Positions 8,631-16,070 of a DNA stretch of 17,775 bases are shown here, in pieces. Positions within the stretch are counted from its first letter, which is position 1. The number at the start of each line of letters is the position of its first letter. The stretch comes from CAADGL01 sp964643885. Its GTDB lineage: Bacteria > Planctomycetota > Phycisphaerae > UBA1845 > Fen-1342. The notes beneath the pieces were generated by a model. The model made no database searches, was not told where the DNA came from, and saw only the letters and a list, made by a program, of their open reading frames with translations. The translations under genes were made by a program, and so were the position numbers. The stretch lies in NCBI GenBank assembly GCA_964643885.1, contig CAZXUI010000087.1:1-17775 (forward strand). Reading direction: 5' to 3'.

Positions 8631-9077
8631 ATGCCATACCCGCGGCTCGACGCCGACGCCGATCTGATCGTCAAGAAGATCGCGCAAGAGATCGCCTACG
8701 AGTTCGGGCTGGACTTCGTCGGCACGGAGCACATCCTGCTGGCCGTGCTTCGGCATGGCAAAGGGGTGGGGGCCGAGGTGCTCAGGGACTTCGGCCTGGA
8801 CGAGGCGAAGGTGCGCAAGGCGGTCGAGGCGATGATGCAGCGGGACAAGGAAGACACGTGGGTCTTCGGCCGGCTGCCGGGCTCGCCGCACTATCGCAAT
8901 GTTGTGGCGCTGGCGATCGACGAGGCGACGCAGCTCGAGAGCCGCCAGATCGGGCCGGAGCACCTGCTGCTGGGCCTGCTGCGGGAACAGGGGAGCACGG
9001 CCCAGCGCGTCCTCGAGGAACTCGGCGTCACACTCGAGGGCTGTCGCAAGCAGATTCTCAAGAAGCTTTCACACTGA
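8631..9077 (+). CDS. Stand-alone double Clp N-terminal domain protein
   Basis: A 148-residue protein made almost entirely of two Clp-N (ClpA/ClpB/ClpC amino-terminal) repeats: residues about 8-70 with FGLDFVGTEHILLAVLR, and about 85-148 with ATQLESRQIGPEHLLLGLLRE. In ClpC/ClpA this domain docks adaptors and substrates onto the AAA+ unfoldase. Here no AAA+ module follows; the reading frame stops at 9077. Family knowledge suggests an adaptor or decoy binding the same partners, like plant ClpT/ClpD-like accessory proteins, but that is inference. The start ATG 8631 follows an AAGGG-type ribosome site overlapping the previous stop. It is likely co-transcribed with the coiled-coil membrane gene 10 bp upstream. 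Confidence 0.9.
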   Translation: MPYPRLDADADLIVKKIAQEIAYEFGLDFVGTEHILLAVLRHGKGVGAEVLRDFGLDEAKVRKAVEAMMQRDKEDTWVFGRLPGSPHYRNVVALAIDEATQLESRQIGPEHLLLGLLREQGSTAQRVLEELGVTLEGCRKQILKKLSH

Positions 9078-9216
9078 GCAATCCGACGAATTCGGGGCTC
9101 TGCGGCCGGTCATGCCCGACGCGGCGCGGCACGCCGCTTGCTGGTTTCTCTTGCGGCGGCCGGGCGTCGCCACGGGCGGCCGTTCGCGGCCGGGGGCGGG
9201 TGGAAGGTGCACCGCG

Positions 9217-10314
9217 ATGGCTGATGGCTCGATCCTGATTCTGGCGGCCGCGGCGGCGTCGATCGGCTTCGTGCACACGATCGCCGGGCCCGACCACTAC
9301 GTGCCGTTCATCGCCATGGCGCGCGTGGGGCGGTGGTCGATCGGGCGGACGCTGCTGATCACAACGGCGTGCGGCGTGGGGCACGTGCTCAGCTCGGTGC
9401 TGCTTGGTGCGGCCGGCATCGGACTGGGCTGGGCGCTGACGTCGATGACGGCGTTCGAGGCGGCGCGGGGAGATCTTGCGGGCTGGTTGCTGCTGGGGTT
9501 CGGGCTCGCGTACATGGCGTGGGGGGCGCGGCAGGCGTGGCTCGGGCGGTCGCAGCACTCGCACCTGCACGTTCACGCGGACGGAACGATTCATGATCAT
9601 CCGCACGATCACACCGGCGAGCATGCGCATCCGCATGTGGTGCCGTATGCGGCGCATGAGCATGCACACTCGCGCGAGGCGCGGGTGGTGGGGGCTGCTG
9701 CGGAGCCGCCGGGCGCGTTCGGCGGGAGACGGATGCGACCGGTCGGAGACCGGTCTCCCATCGACCGGCCAGAGACCGGTCCCCCACTTGACCGGTCAGA
9801 GACCGGTCCCCCATGTGACCGGTCAGAGACCGGTCCCCCATGTGACCGGTCAGAGACCGGTCCTCCATGTGACCGGTCGGAGACCGGTCCCCCATGTGAC
9901 CGGTCGGAGACCGGTCCCCCACTTGGCCGGTCGGAGACCGGTCCCCCACTTGACCGGTCAGAGACCGGTCCTCCATGCGACCGGTCAGAGACCGGTCCTC
10001 CATGTGACCGGTCAGAGACCGGTCCTCCAACCGTGTCGATGACGCCGTGGGTCCTGTTTACGATCTTCGTTTTCGGGCCGTGCGAGCCGCTGATTCCGAT
10101 GCTGATGTATCCGGCGGCGCTTCAGAATCCGTGGGGCGTGCCGCTGGTGGCGCTGGTGTTCGGGGCGGCCACGCTGGGGACGATGCTAATGGCCGTGGCA
10201 GCCGGGTACTACGGCCTGCGGCGGCTTTCACTGGGATTCTTCGAGCGATATTCGCACATGACGGCCGGCGCGGCGCTGACGGCATGTGCGCTGGCGATCA
10301 AGCTGGGGCTGTAG
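9217..10314 (+). CDS. NicO/UreH-like metal permease with His-rich loop and inserted repeat array
   Basis: A predicted 365-residue membrane protein. Residues 20-30 read HTIAGPDHYVP, matching the first-helix H-x4-PDH-type signature of NicO/UreH/RcnA-like nickel-cobalt or related transporters. Helices are visible at about 5-24, 45-72, 87-107, 275-292, 300-330 and 343-363. A cytoplasmic-type loop at 113-152 has alternating histidines (HSHLHVHADGTIHDHPHDH), typical of a divalent-metal-binding loop. Directly after it, residues about 174-271 are a low-complexity stretch of DRSETGPP repeats encoded by a 27-bp palindromic array, which accounts for over a quarter of the protein; without it the length would match the family. 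ATG 9217 is chosen for GGAAGG nine bases upstream and the start of helix 1. Direction of transport and substrate cannot be read. Confidence 0.82.
   Translation: MADGSILILAAAAASIGFVHTIAGPDHYVPFIAMARVGRWSIGRTLLITTACGVGHVLSSVLLGAAGIGLGWALTSMTAFEAARGDLAGWLLLGFGLAYMAWGARQAWLGRSQHSHLHVHADGTIHDHPHDHTGEHAHPHVVPYAAHEHAHSREARVVGAAAEPPGAFGGRRMRPVGDRSPIDRPETGPPLDRSETGPPCDRSETGPPCDRSETGPPCDRSETGPPCDRSETGPPLGRSETGPPLDRSETGPPCDRSETGPPCDRSETGPPTVSMTPWVLFTIFVFGPCEPLIPMLMYPAALQNPWGVPLVALVFGAATLGTMLMAVAAGYYGLRRLSLGFFERYSHMTAGAALTACALAIKLGL
9737..10029 (+). repeat. Eleven-unit palindromic tandem array within the permease gene
   Basis: Units begin at 9737, 9763, 9790, 9817, 9844, 9871, 9898, 9925, 9952, 9979 and 10006. 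Each has a 19-bp core, GACCGGTC-(A/G)GA-GACCGGTC, followed by a short tail such as CCCCATGT, CCCCACTT or CTCCATGT. Only two cores deviate, by one base each (units at 9763 and 9925). The step is 26 bp once, then 27 bp nine times, so units 2-11 encode DRSETGPP plus Cys or Leu while unit 1 is read in another frame as PVGDRSPI. Each half-site is itself a perfect palindrome, so a core can fold as an 8-bp stem with a 3-nt loop. Near-identity of units points to recent expansion. Confidence 0.97.
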
Positions 10315-10331
10315 GGGCGGTTCCGGGCGTA

Positions 10332-10745
10332 TCAGACGAAGAAGTCGACGCGGCGGCCGGGCTCAAGCTCGTCGCGCCAGCGACCGTACGCCCCCCGCAC
10401 GGCCGCTTGCCGAGCGAGCTGCGGGTCGTGGCGTCCGGCTTGCGGCGGCGACTGGACAAAGGCGTTGCGCGGCTCGGGATCGATGAGGTCGGGCACGGCG
10501 TCGTTGTCGTCGTCGGGGTCGCACAGGTCGACCAGGCCGTCGCTGTCGACATCTCGCAACCAGTCGATGTCGCGGCACGCGTCCGGCGGTGGGAGCACAG
10601 TCAGGCGGTGTTTTGCGTCGATCCGATCGTGGCGGGTCGGAATCGACGGCGCGAAATCGCGCACCGCGGCCGGCCGGGCGACGGCCGTGACGAGCCAAGG
10701 CGGGATCGTCTGATAACCATCGACTGCTGAGCAGGTGAGCGACAT
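10332..10745 (-). CDS. Small protein with thrombospondin-3/dockerin-like acidic repeat
   Basis: A 137-residue protein of uncertain status. Residues 65-90 contain DVDSDGLVDLCDPDDDNDAV then PDLIDP, a good match to the DxDxDGxxDxxDPDDDxD calcium-binding loops of thrombospondin type-3 and dockerin-like repeats, common in secreted planctomycete proteins. No signal peptide or membrane helix is visible and the rest is unrecognised, so it may be a remnant of a longer secreted protein or a short modern gene. ATG 10745 is preferred, with GGAGG 11 bases upstream; an in-frame GTG at 10802 is an alternative giving 156 residues. It ends 17 bp from the permease stop, facing it, and its upstream region is shared with uvrA. 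Confidence 0.55.
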   Translation of the reverse strand: MSLTCSAVDGYQTIPPWLVTAVARPAAVRDFAPSIPTRHDRIDAKHRLTVLPPPDACRDIDWLRDVDSDGLVDLCDPDDDNDAVPDLIDPEPRNAFVQSPPQAGRHDPQLARQAAVRGAYGRWRDELEPGRRVDFFV

Positions 10746-10901
10746 GCGAGTGCGGGCCTCCGCGGGCTGCTGGCTCGCTGTCGCGTGGTGGATTTCCCCC
10801 ACTCGACTGTAGTCGCGCAGGGACCGGCCGGGTCAAGCCGCGAGGGCCGTGAATTGCGGTTTTTGTTCGGGGTGGGATGGGCGGCCCGCGGCGGGGGCTG
10901 A

Positions 10902-10917
10902 TAGAATGTCGCGTTCT
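10902..10917 (+). promoter_or_regulatory. Possible uvrA promoter element with overlapping dyad
   Basis: TAGAAT (10902-10907) resembles a -10 box about 55 bp before the uvrA start. AGAATG-TCG-CGTTCT (10903-10917) is a near-perfect dyad over the same bases, five of six positions pairing. The GAAT-N5-GTTC core is reminiscent of, but does not match, the GAAC-N4-GTTC LexA box of Gram-positive bacteria. No good -35 is seen. SOS control of uvrA would make sense biologically, but the evidence here is weak. Confidence 0.25.
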
Positions 10918-10961
10918 GTGGAGTGGCGACGGGCGCGAGCAGCAGGGGCGCGGCGGAATCC

Positions 10962-13900
10962 ATGCCGAAAACAGCGGGCGTAGCAGGAAAGAAGCGCGGA
11001 GCGGTCCTACCGGCCGGCGGGGTGCCGGAGGCGGTGCGGGCCGGGCTCAACGGCGACGTGAGCTGGTTGCGCGTTCTGGGCGCGCGGCACAACAATCTCA
11101 AGAACGTGAGCGTGGCCCTGCCGCTGGGGCGGTTCACCTGCATCACGGGGGTGAGCGGGTCGGGCAAGAGCTCGCTGATCAACGACATTCTCTACGAGGC
11201 GCTGGCGCGTGACCTGAACGGGGCGGGCACGACGCCGGGCGAGCACGAGGCGATCGACGTCATCGCGGCCGGGTCGCGCCGCAGCGCCCGGCCGCAGCCC
11301 GCGACCGCGCTGCTGGACAAGATCATCGCGATCGACCAGACGCCGATCGGCCGCACGCCGCGGAGCAATCCGGCCACGTACATCAAGGTGTTCGACGAGA
11401 TTCGCGACCTGTTCACGAAGCTGCCGGACTCGAAGCTGCGCGGCTACCGGCCGGGGCGGTTCAGCTTCAACGTGTCGGCGACGCGCGGCGGCGGGCGGTG
11501 CGAGGCGTGCGAAGGCAACGGCGCGACGCGGATCGAGATGGACTTCCTCGCCGACGTGTGGGTGACCTGTCCGGTGTGCGAGGGGCACCGCTTTACGCGC
11601 GAGACGCGGCAGATTCAGTACAAGCAGCGCTCGATCGCGGACGTGCTGGAGATGGATGTGCAGCAGGCGCTCGAGCACTTCGAGAACGTGCCGCGCATCC
11701 GGCGGATGTTGCAGACGCTGCACGACGTGGGGCTGGATTACATCAAGCTGGGCCAGCCCAGCACGACGCTCTCTGGCGGGGAGGCGCAGCGGATCAAGCT
11801 GGCGCGGGAGCTGGTGCGCAAGCCGACCGGGCGGACGATTTACGTGCTGGATGAGCCGACGACGGGGCTGCACTTCGAGGATATCCGGCGGCTGCTGGCC
11901 GTGCTGCACGGGTTCGTCGACGCGGGCAATACGGTGGTCGTCATCGAGCACAACCTGGATGTGGTGAAGACCGCGGACTGGATCATCGACCTGGGGCCGG
12001 AGGGGGGCGGGTTCGGCGGGCGGATCGTGGCGGAGGGCACGCCGGAGCAGGTGGCAGCGCAGGCGGACTCGCACACGGGCCGGGCGCTGCGGGATGTGCT
12101 CGGGGGCGCTGCGCGCGAGCCGTCGCTGCCGGACGGAACACGCCGGCCCCGTGCGAACGGCAAGCCGTCCGCGGGGGCGGCGAAGCGTTCGGAGGAGGAG
12201 CCGGCGGCGTACGACGGCATTCGCGTCCACGGCGCGCGGCAGCACAACCTGAAGGACATCAGCGTCGAGTTCCCGCGCGGGCAAATGACGGTGTGCACGG
12301 GCGTATCGGGCTCGGGCAAGACGAGCTTCGCGATCGACACGGTCTTCGTCGAGGGCTACCGGCGCTATGTCGAGTCGCTCTCGGCCTACGCGCGGCAGTT
12401 CCTCGGGCAGATGAGCAAGCCGCGGGTCGATCACGTCGAGGGGCTCAGCCCGGCGATCTGCATCGAGCAGAAGGCGGCCAGCAAAAGCCCGCGCTCGACG
12501 GTGGGAACGATCACCGAAATCTACGACTACATGCGCGTGCTGTGGGCGCGGCTGGGGACGCTTTTCTGCCCGAGGTGCCAGGTGCCGGTGGGCACGCAGA
12601 CGGTGGACGAGATCGTCGACCGGATCATGGCGCTCGGGGCCAGCACGCCGCTGCTGATCCTGGCGCCGGTGCGGCTCGGGGATGGCGAAAACTACGCGAC
12701 GCTGTTCGCACGCTTGAAACGCTCGGGATATCTGCGAGTGCGCATCAACGGCGAGATCACGCAGACGGCGATGGCGACGACGCTCGATGCGCGGCGCAAG
12801 CACCGCGTCGAGGTGGTGGTCGACCGGACGATCGTGCGCAAAGGGGGGCGGGGGCGGATCACGGAATCGGTCGAGCATGCCCTGGCGCTGGGCAACGGGC
12901 TGATGACGCTGGTGATCGAGCCGGTCGAGCGGGCGGAGCAGGACGAGGCGACGGGCGAGGCGTCGCACGAGCACTTGCCGCAGCGCGAAATGCTTTTCTC
13001 GCAGAAGCTCGCCTGCCTGCAATGCGGTAACAGCTACGAGGAGCTCTCGCCGCATCATCTGAGCTTCAACAGCCAGATGGGCTGGTGCGAGACCTGCGAG
13101 GGGCTGGGTGTGCAGCGCGGCGCCCCGGCGGGGGAGATCATCGCCGACCCGCGGCGGAATCTGTTCGAGGGGGCGATCGCCGGCTGGGGACGGATCGACC
13201 GCCGCAGTCCGCTCGGGCGGCTGCTGACGGCGTTGTGCGGCCAGCTTCGGGCCGACCCCGAGGCGCCGCTGGAGAAGTGGAAGCCGGCCCAGCGCAACGC
13301 GCTGCTGTTCGGCAGCGACGCGGGCCAGTGGATGGAGGCGGACGGCGGCGACGAGCGCTCGCGCCGCAAGCGGCCGGCGGGCGTGCGCTTTCAGTGGCGC
13401 GGGTTCTTCCCGGCGCTGGATGCGGCGATCCGGCATTCGTGGTCGCTGCGCTACCGGCTGCACGGCGTGATGGCGGATATTCCCTGTCTGGCGTGCCGGG
13501 GTGGGCGGCTGCGGCCGGAGCCGGCCAACATGCGGCTGATCCCGGCGGGCGAGGGCGCTGCGGGGGCCGAGGCGAAGACGATCGTGCAGGTGTGCGAGTT
13601 GCCGCTGGATGCAGCGCTGGCGTACTTCCGGGCGCTGAAGCTTGATGCGCGGCAGCGGAAGATCGCCGGCGAGCTGCTGCACGAGATCGAGCAGCGGCTG
13701 GTGTTCCTGATCGACGTCGGGCTCGAGTATCTGACGCTGAGCCGTGCGGCGCCGACGCTCTCGGGCGGCGAGGCGCAGCGCATCCGGCTCGCGAGCCAGA
13801 TCGGCAGCGGCCTGTCGGGCGTTCTGTATGTGCTGGATGAGCCGACGATCGGCCTGCACCCGCGCGACACGGGGCGGCTGGTGCGGGCGCTACACAAGCT

Positions 13901-16070
13901 GCGGAATCTGGGCAACACGCTGCTGCTGGTCGAGCACGATCGGGAGGTGATCGCGTCGGCGGACCGGCTGCTGGACTTCGGTCCGCGGGCCGGCTCGTTC
14001 GGTGGGCGGATCGTGGCGCAGGGCGCACCGGCCGAGTGGTCGGGGGCGGGCGGCGGCGCGCGAGGCGGCGTCGCGAAGCGCGGTAACGGGAAGCAGGCCG
14101 AGCCGGCGGAGGAGTCGCTGACGCGCGGGTATCTGGCAGACGAGCTGGCGATTCCCGTTCCAAGCAACCGCCGGCCGGTGGATGAGCACCTCGCCGCACG
14201 GCTCGCCACGCAGGCGGAGGTGGCGCCGTCGTCCGGGGGCGCGTGCGACTGGCTGGTCGTACGGGGGGCACGGCAGCACAACCTGAAGAACATCCACGTG
14301 CCGATTCCGCTCGGCCGCTTCGTCTGTGTGACGGGCGTGAGCGGCTCGGGCAAGAGCTCGCTCGTCAACGACATTCTCTGGCCGGGGCTGGCGGGGCGAT
14401 TGCAGAACGCGAGTCTGCCGCCGGGTGAGCATGACGAGATCGAGTTCGTCGACGTGAGCGGGCGGAGCGCGGGCGGCTCGGCCTCCCGGCGGGCGGGGCG
14501 GCCGGCTCGCACGCAGAGCGGCCGCGCGGCCAGGAGCCGTCCGCTGATCGACAAGATCATCAACGTCGATCAGTCGCCGATCGGCACGACGCCGTCGAGC
14601 AACCCGGCGACCTACACGGGCGTCTTCGACTGGATTCGCGAGCTGTTCGCCCGCCTGCCGGAGAGCAAGCTGCGCGGCTACCAGGCGAACCGCTTCAGCT
14701 TCAATCGGCCGGGCGGGCGCTGCGAGGCGTGTGAGGGGTACGGCCAGAAGCGGATCGAGATGCACTTCATGCCGGACGTGTGGGTGACGTGCGAGTCGTG
14801 CAACGGGCGGCGGTATACGCACGAGACGCTGGAGGTGCGCTTCAAGGGCCGGTCGATCGCGGACGTGCTCGACATGCGCGTGGCCGAGGCGCTGGAGCTG
14901 TTCGACAACGTGCCGAAGATCCGGCGCCTGCTGAAGACGCTGGCCGACGTGGGGCTGGACTACGTGCAGCTCGGCCAGCCGGCGCCGACGCTGTCGGGCG
15001 GCGAGGCGCAGCGGGTCAAGCTGGCGGCCGAGCTGGGCAAGCCCGATACGGGGCGGACGCTCTACATCCTCGACGAGCCGACCACGGGGCTGCACTTCGA
15101 CGACGTGCGCAAGCTGCTCGACGTGCTTCAGCGGCTGGCGGACCTGGGCAACAGCGTGATCGTGATCGAGCACAACCTGGACGTGCTCAAGTGTGCCGAC
15201 TGGATCATCGACCTGGGGCCCGAGGCGGGCGAGCGGGGCGGGACAATCGTGGCGATGGGCACGCCCGAGCAGCTCGTTTGTGTGGGAGCGGCGAGTCCGG
15301 GCGCGGCCGTTGCGGATGGTGCGGGAAGGGATTCTCGCACCAGCGAACAGCCGTCGGCAGAGCACGCCCGCGACCGGTCGGAGACCGGTCGTCCAATGAC
15401 CGGACAGAGGCCGGTCCCCCATTTTCGCACCAGCGAGGTTTCGCATACGGCCGTGGCGCTGGCGCCGGTGCTGGCGGCCGGGCCGCTGGCCGAGCGGCCG
15501 GTGTATGACGCGGCGGCGCACGCCCAGGAGGAGATGCAGGCGGAGAAGGAGCGTTTCGGGGACGTGGGCAAGGGGGTGAAGATGCCGTGGAAGGTGGACG
15601 GGCGGCGGTGGCACCTGGAGCAGCGTCGCAGCCGCGGGGAGCGCGAGACGCGCTGGGAGCCGGCGGCGCTGGAGCTGGTCGAGCAGCTCGTGCAGAAGGC
15701 CGGCCGGGGGCGCTTCGCCGAGACGAACTGGAACGAGCGGGCGAGCGTGGAGATCATCGGGCGCGACGCTCCGCGCTGGTTCCTGCACGCGCTGACCGGC
15801 GGCGAGTGGCTGCTGGAGCTCTATTTCCGCGTGCCGTCGGGGCGGTTCGAGGCGCGGCGGCTGCACCGGGAGCTGGGGCTGCGGACGCTGGACGAGCGGG
15901 AGGACCTGCCGGTGTACGGGAGCGAGCCGCGCGTGGCCGTGCGGCCGCGCGTCGACGGGCACGACGTGGTCGTGGTCTACGTGCACGACCGCAAGGAGAT
16001 CGATACGCCGGCGTTCCGAAAGTTCATCCGTGCGGCGGTGGAGGCGTACTTCGAGGGGGCGGGGCAGTGA
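10962..16070 (+). CDS. uvrA: Giant UvrA, three ABC modules (II-I-II) plus C-terminal extension
   Basis: A 1702-residue excinuclease ABC subunit A; ordinary UvrA is about 940. UvrA detects distorted DNA with UvrB in nucleotide excision repair. Three modules are seen. Module 1 is of ABC-II type: Walker A GVSGSGKSS at 63, zinc cysteines 180/183/203/206, signature LSGGEAQR at 270, Walker B LDEPTTGLHF at 296. Module 2 is of ABC-I type: Walker A at 447, the UvrB-binding insert after TVGTITEIYDYMRV, Cys 536/539, 685/688, 709/712, signature at 933, Asp959. Module 3 is again ABC-II type: Walker A at 1125, Cys 1254/1257/1277/1280, signature at 1344, Asp1371. Modules 2 and 3 alone form a complete UvrA; module 1 is an extra half. 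About 180 unrecognised residues end the protein. A palindromic repeat insertion lies near residues 1457-1492. The start is ATG 10962; GTG 10923 is also possible. Confidence 0.93.
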   Translation: MPKTAGVAGKKRGAVLPAGGVPEAVRAGLNGDVSWLRVLGARHNNLKNVSVALPLGRFTCITGVSGSGKSSLINDILYEALARDLNGAGTTPGEHEAIDVIAAGSRRSARPQPATALLDKIIAIDQTPIGRTPRSNPATYIKVFDEIRDLFTKLPDSKLRGYRPGRFSFNVSATRGGGRCEACEGNGATRIEMDFLADVWVTCPVCEGHRFTRETRQIQYKQRSIADVLEMDVQQALEHFENVPRIRRMLQTLHDVGLDYIKLGQPSTTLSGGEAQRIKLARELVRKPTGRTIYVLDEPTTGLHFEDIRRLLAVLHGFVDAGNTVVVIEHNLDVVKTADWIIDLGPEGGGFGGRIVAEGTPEQVAAQADSHTGRALRDVLGGAAREPSLPDGTRRPRANGKPSAGAAKRSEEEPAAYDGIRVHGARQHNLKDISVEFPRGQMTVCTGVSGSGKTSFAIDTVFVEGYRRYVESLSAYARQFLGQMSKPRVDHVEGLSPAICIEQKAASKSPRSTVGTITEIYDYMRVLWARLGTLFCPRCQVPVGTQTVDEIVDRIMALGASTPLLILAPVRLGDGENYATLFARLKRSGYLRVRINGEITQTAMATTLDARRKHRVEVVVDRTIVRKGGRGRITESVEHALALGNGLMTLVIEPVERAEQDEATGEASHEHLPQREMLFSQKLACLQCGNSYEELSPHHLSFNSQMGWCETCEGLGVQRGAPAGEIIADPRRNLFEGAIAGWGRIDRRSPLGRLLTALCGQLRADPEAPLEKWKPAQRNALLFGSDAGQWMEADGGDERSRRKRPAGVRFQWRGFFPALDAAIRHSWSLRYRLHGVMADIPCLACRGGRLRPEPANMRLIPAGEGAAGAEAKTIVQVCELPLDAALAYFRALKLDARQRKIAGELLHEIEQRLVFLIDVGLEYLTLSRAAPTLSGGEAQRIRLASQIGSGLSGVLYVLDEPTIGLHPRDTGRLVRALHKLRNLGNTLLLVEHDREVIASADRLLDFGPRAGSFGGRIVAQGAPAEWSGAGGGARGGVAKRGNGKQAEPAEESLTRGYLADELAIPVPSNRRPVDEHLAARLATQAEVAPSSGGACDWLVVRGARQHNLKNIHVPIPLGRFVCVTGVSGSGKSSLVNDILWPGLAGRLQNASLPPGEHDEIEFVDVSGRSAGGSASRRAGRPARTQSGRAARSRPLIDKIINVDQSPIGTTPSSNPATYTGVFDWIRELFARLPESKLRGYQANRFSFNRPGGRCEACEGYGQKRIEMHFMPDVWVTCESCNGRRYTHETLEVRFKGRSIADVLDMRVAEALELFDNVPKIRRLLKTLADVGLDYVQLGQPAPTLSGGEAQRVKLAAELGKPDTGRTLYILDEPTTGLHFDDVRKLLDVLQRLADLGNSVIVIEHNLDVLKCADWIIDLGPEAGERGGTIVAMGTPEQLVCVGAASPGAAVADGAGRDSRTSEQPSAEHARDRSETGRPMTGQRPVPHFRTSEVSHTAVALAPVLAAGPLAERPVYDAAAHAQEEMQAEKERFGDVGKGVKMPWKVDGRRWHLEQRRSRGERETRWEPAALELVEQLVQKAGRGRFAETNWNERASVEIIGRDAPRWFLHALTGGEWLLELYFRVPSGRFEARRLHRELGLRTLDEREDLPVYGSEPRVAVRPRVDGHDVVVVYVHDRKEIDTPAFRKFIRAAVEAYFEGAGQ
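15319..15436 (+). repeat. Composite palindromic insertion inside uvrA
   Basis: From left to right: a hairpin GTGCGGGA-N6-TCTCGCAC (15319-15340, seven of eight pairs); the 16-bp direct repeat ATTCTCGCACCAGCGA (15331-15346); a core GACCGGTC-GGA-GACCGGTC (15372-15390); a degenerate core GACCGGAC-AGA-GGCCGGTC (15398-15416); and a second copy of the direct repeat with one mismatch (15421-15436). The direct repeats are exactly 90 bp apart, so removing one period would restore an uninterrupted frame. The cores step by 26 bp and are read in two frames (DRSETGRP, then TGQRPVP). The segment lies in the linker between ABC module 3 and the C-terminal extension. Confidence 0.88.

Noticed and set aside
9078..9216. 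Gene or RNA between the Clp-N and permease genes
   Set aside because: This 139-bp gap has GC-rich partial dyads but no convincing start, ribosome site, terminator or RNA structure apart from the permease ribosome site.
9737..10029. CRISPR array
   Set aside because: The 19-bp cores are separated by only 7-8 bp, and these tails are themselves conserved. There are no unique spacers and no cas genes.
9389..10030. Minus-strand protein of DRSLTGHM-type repeats
   Set aside because: It is open because the palindromic repeat lacks stops in that frame as well; the rest has Arg/Pro/Ala-rich shadow composition and lies antisense to the recognisable permease.
10286..10730. Plus-strand frames overlapping the acidic-repeat gene
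   Set aside because: No family resemblance and shadow-like composition; the minus-strand frame contains a specific calcium-loop motif.
10822..10836. Extra degenerate copy of the palindromic core near uvrA
   Set aside because: Only a GACCGGCC half-like sequence followed by GGGTC is present; with this GC content it may be chance.
10902..10917. LexA/SOS box upstream of uvrA
   Set aside because: The half-sites GAAT and GTTC are separated by five rather than four bases and one half is imperfect, so it is kept only as a low-confidence promoter feature and not called a LexA site.
11007..13859. Long minus-strand frame opposite uvrA
   Set aside because: Arg/His/Leu/Pro-rich antisense shadow with no recognisable domain; the plus strand encodes intact ABC motifs throughout.
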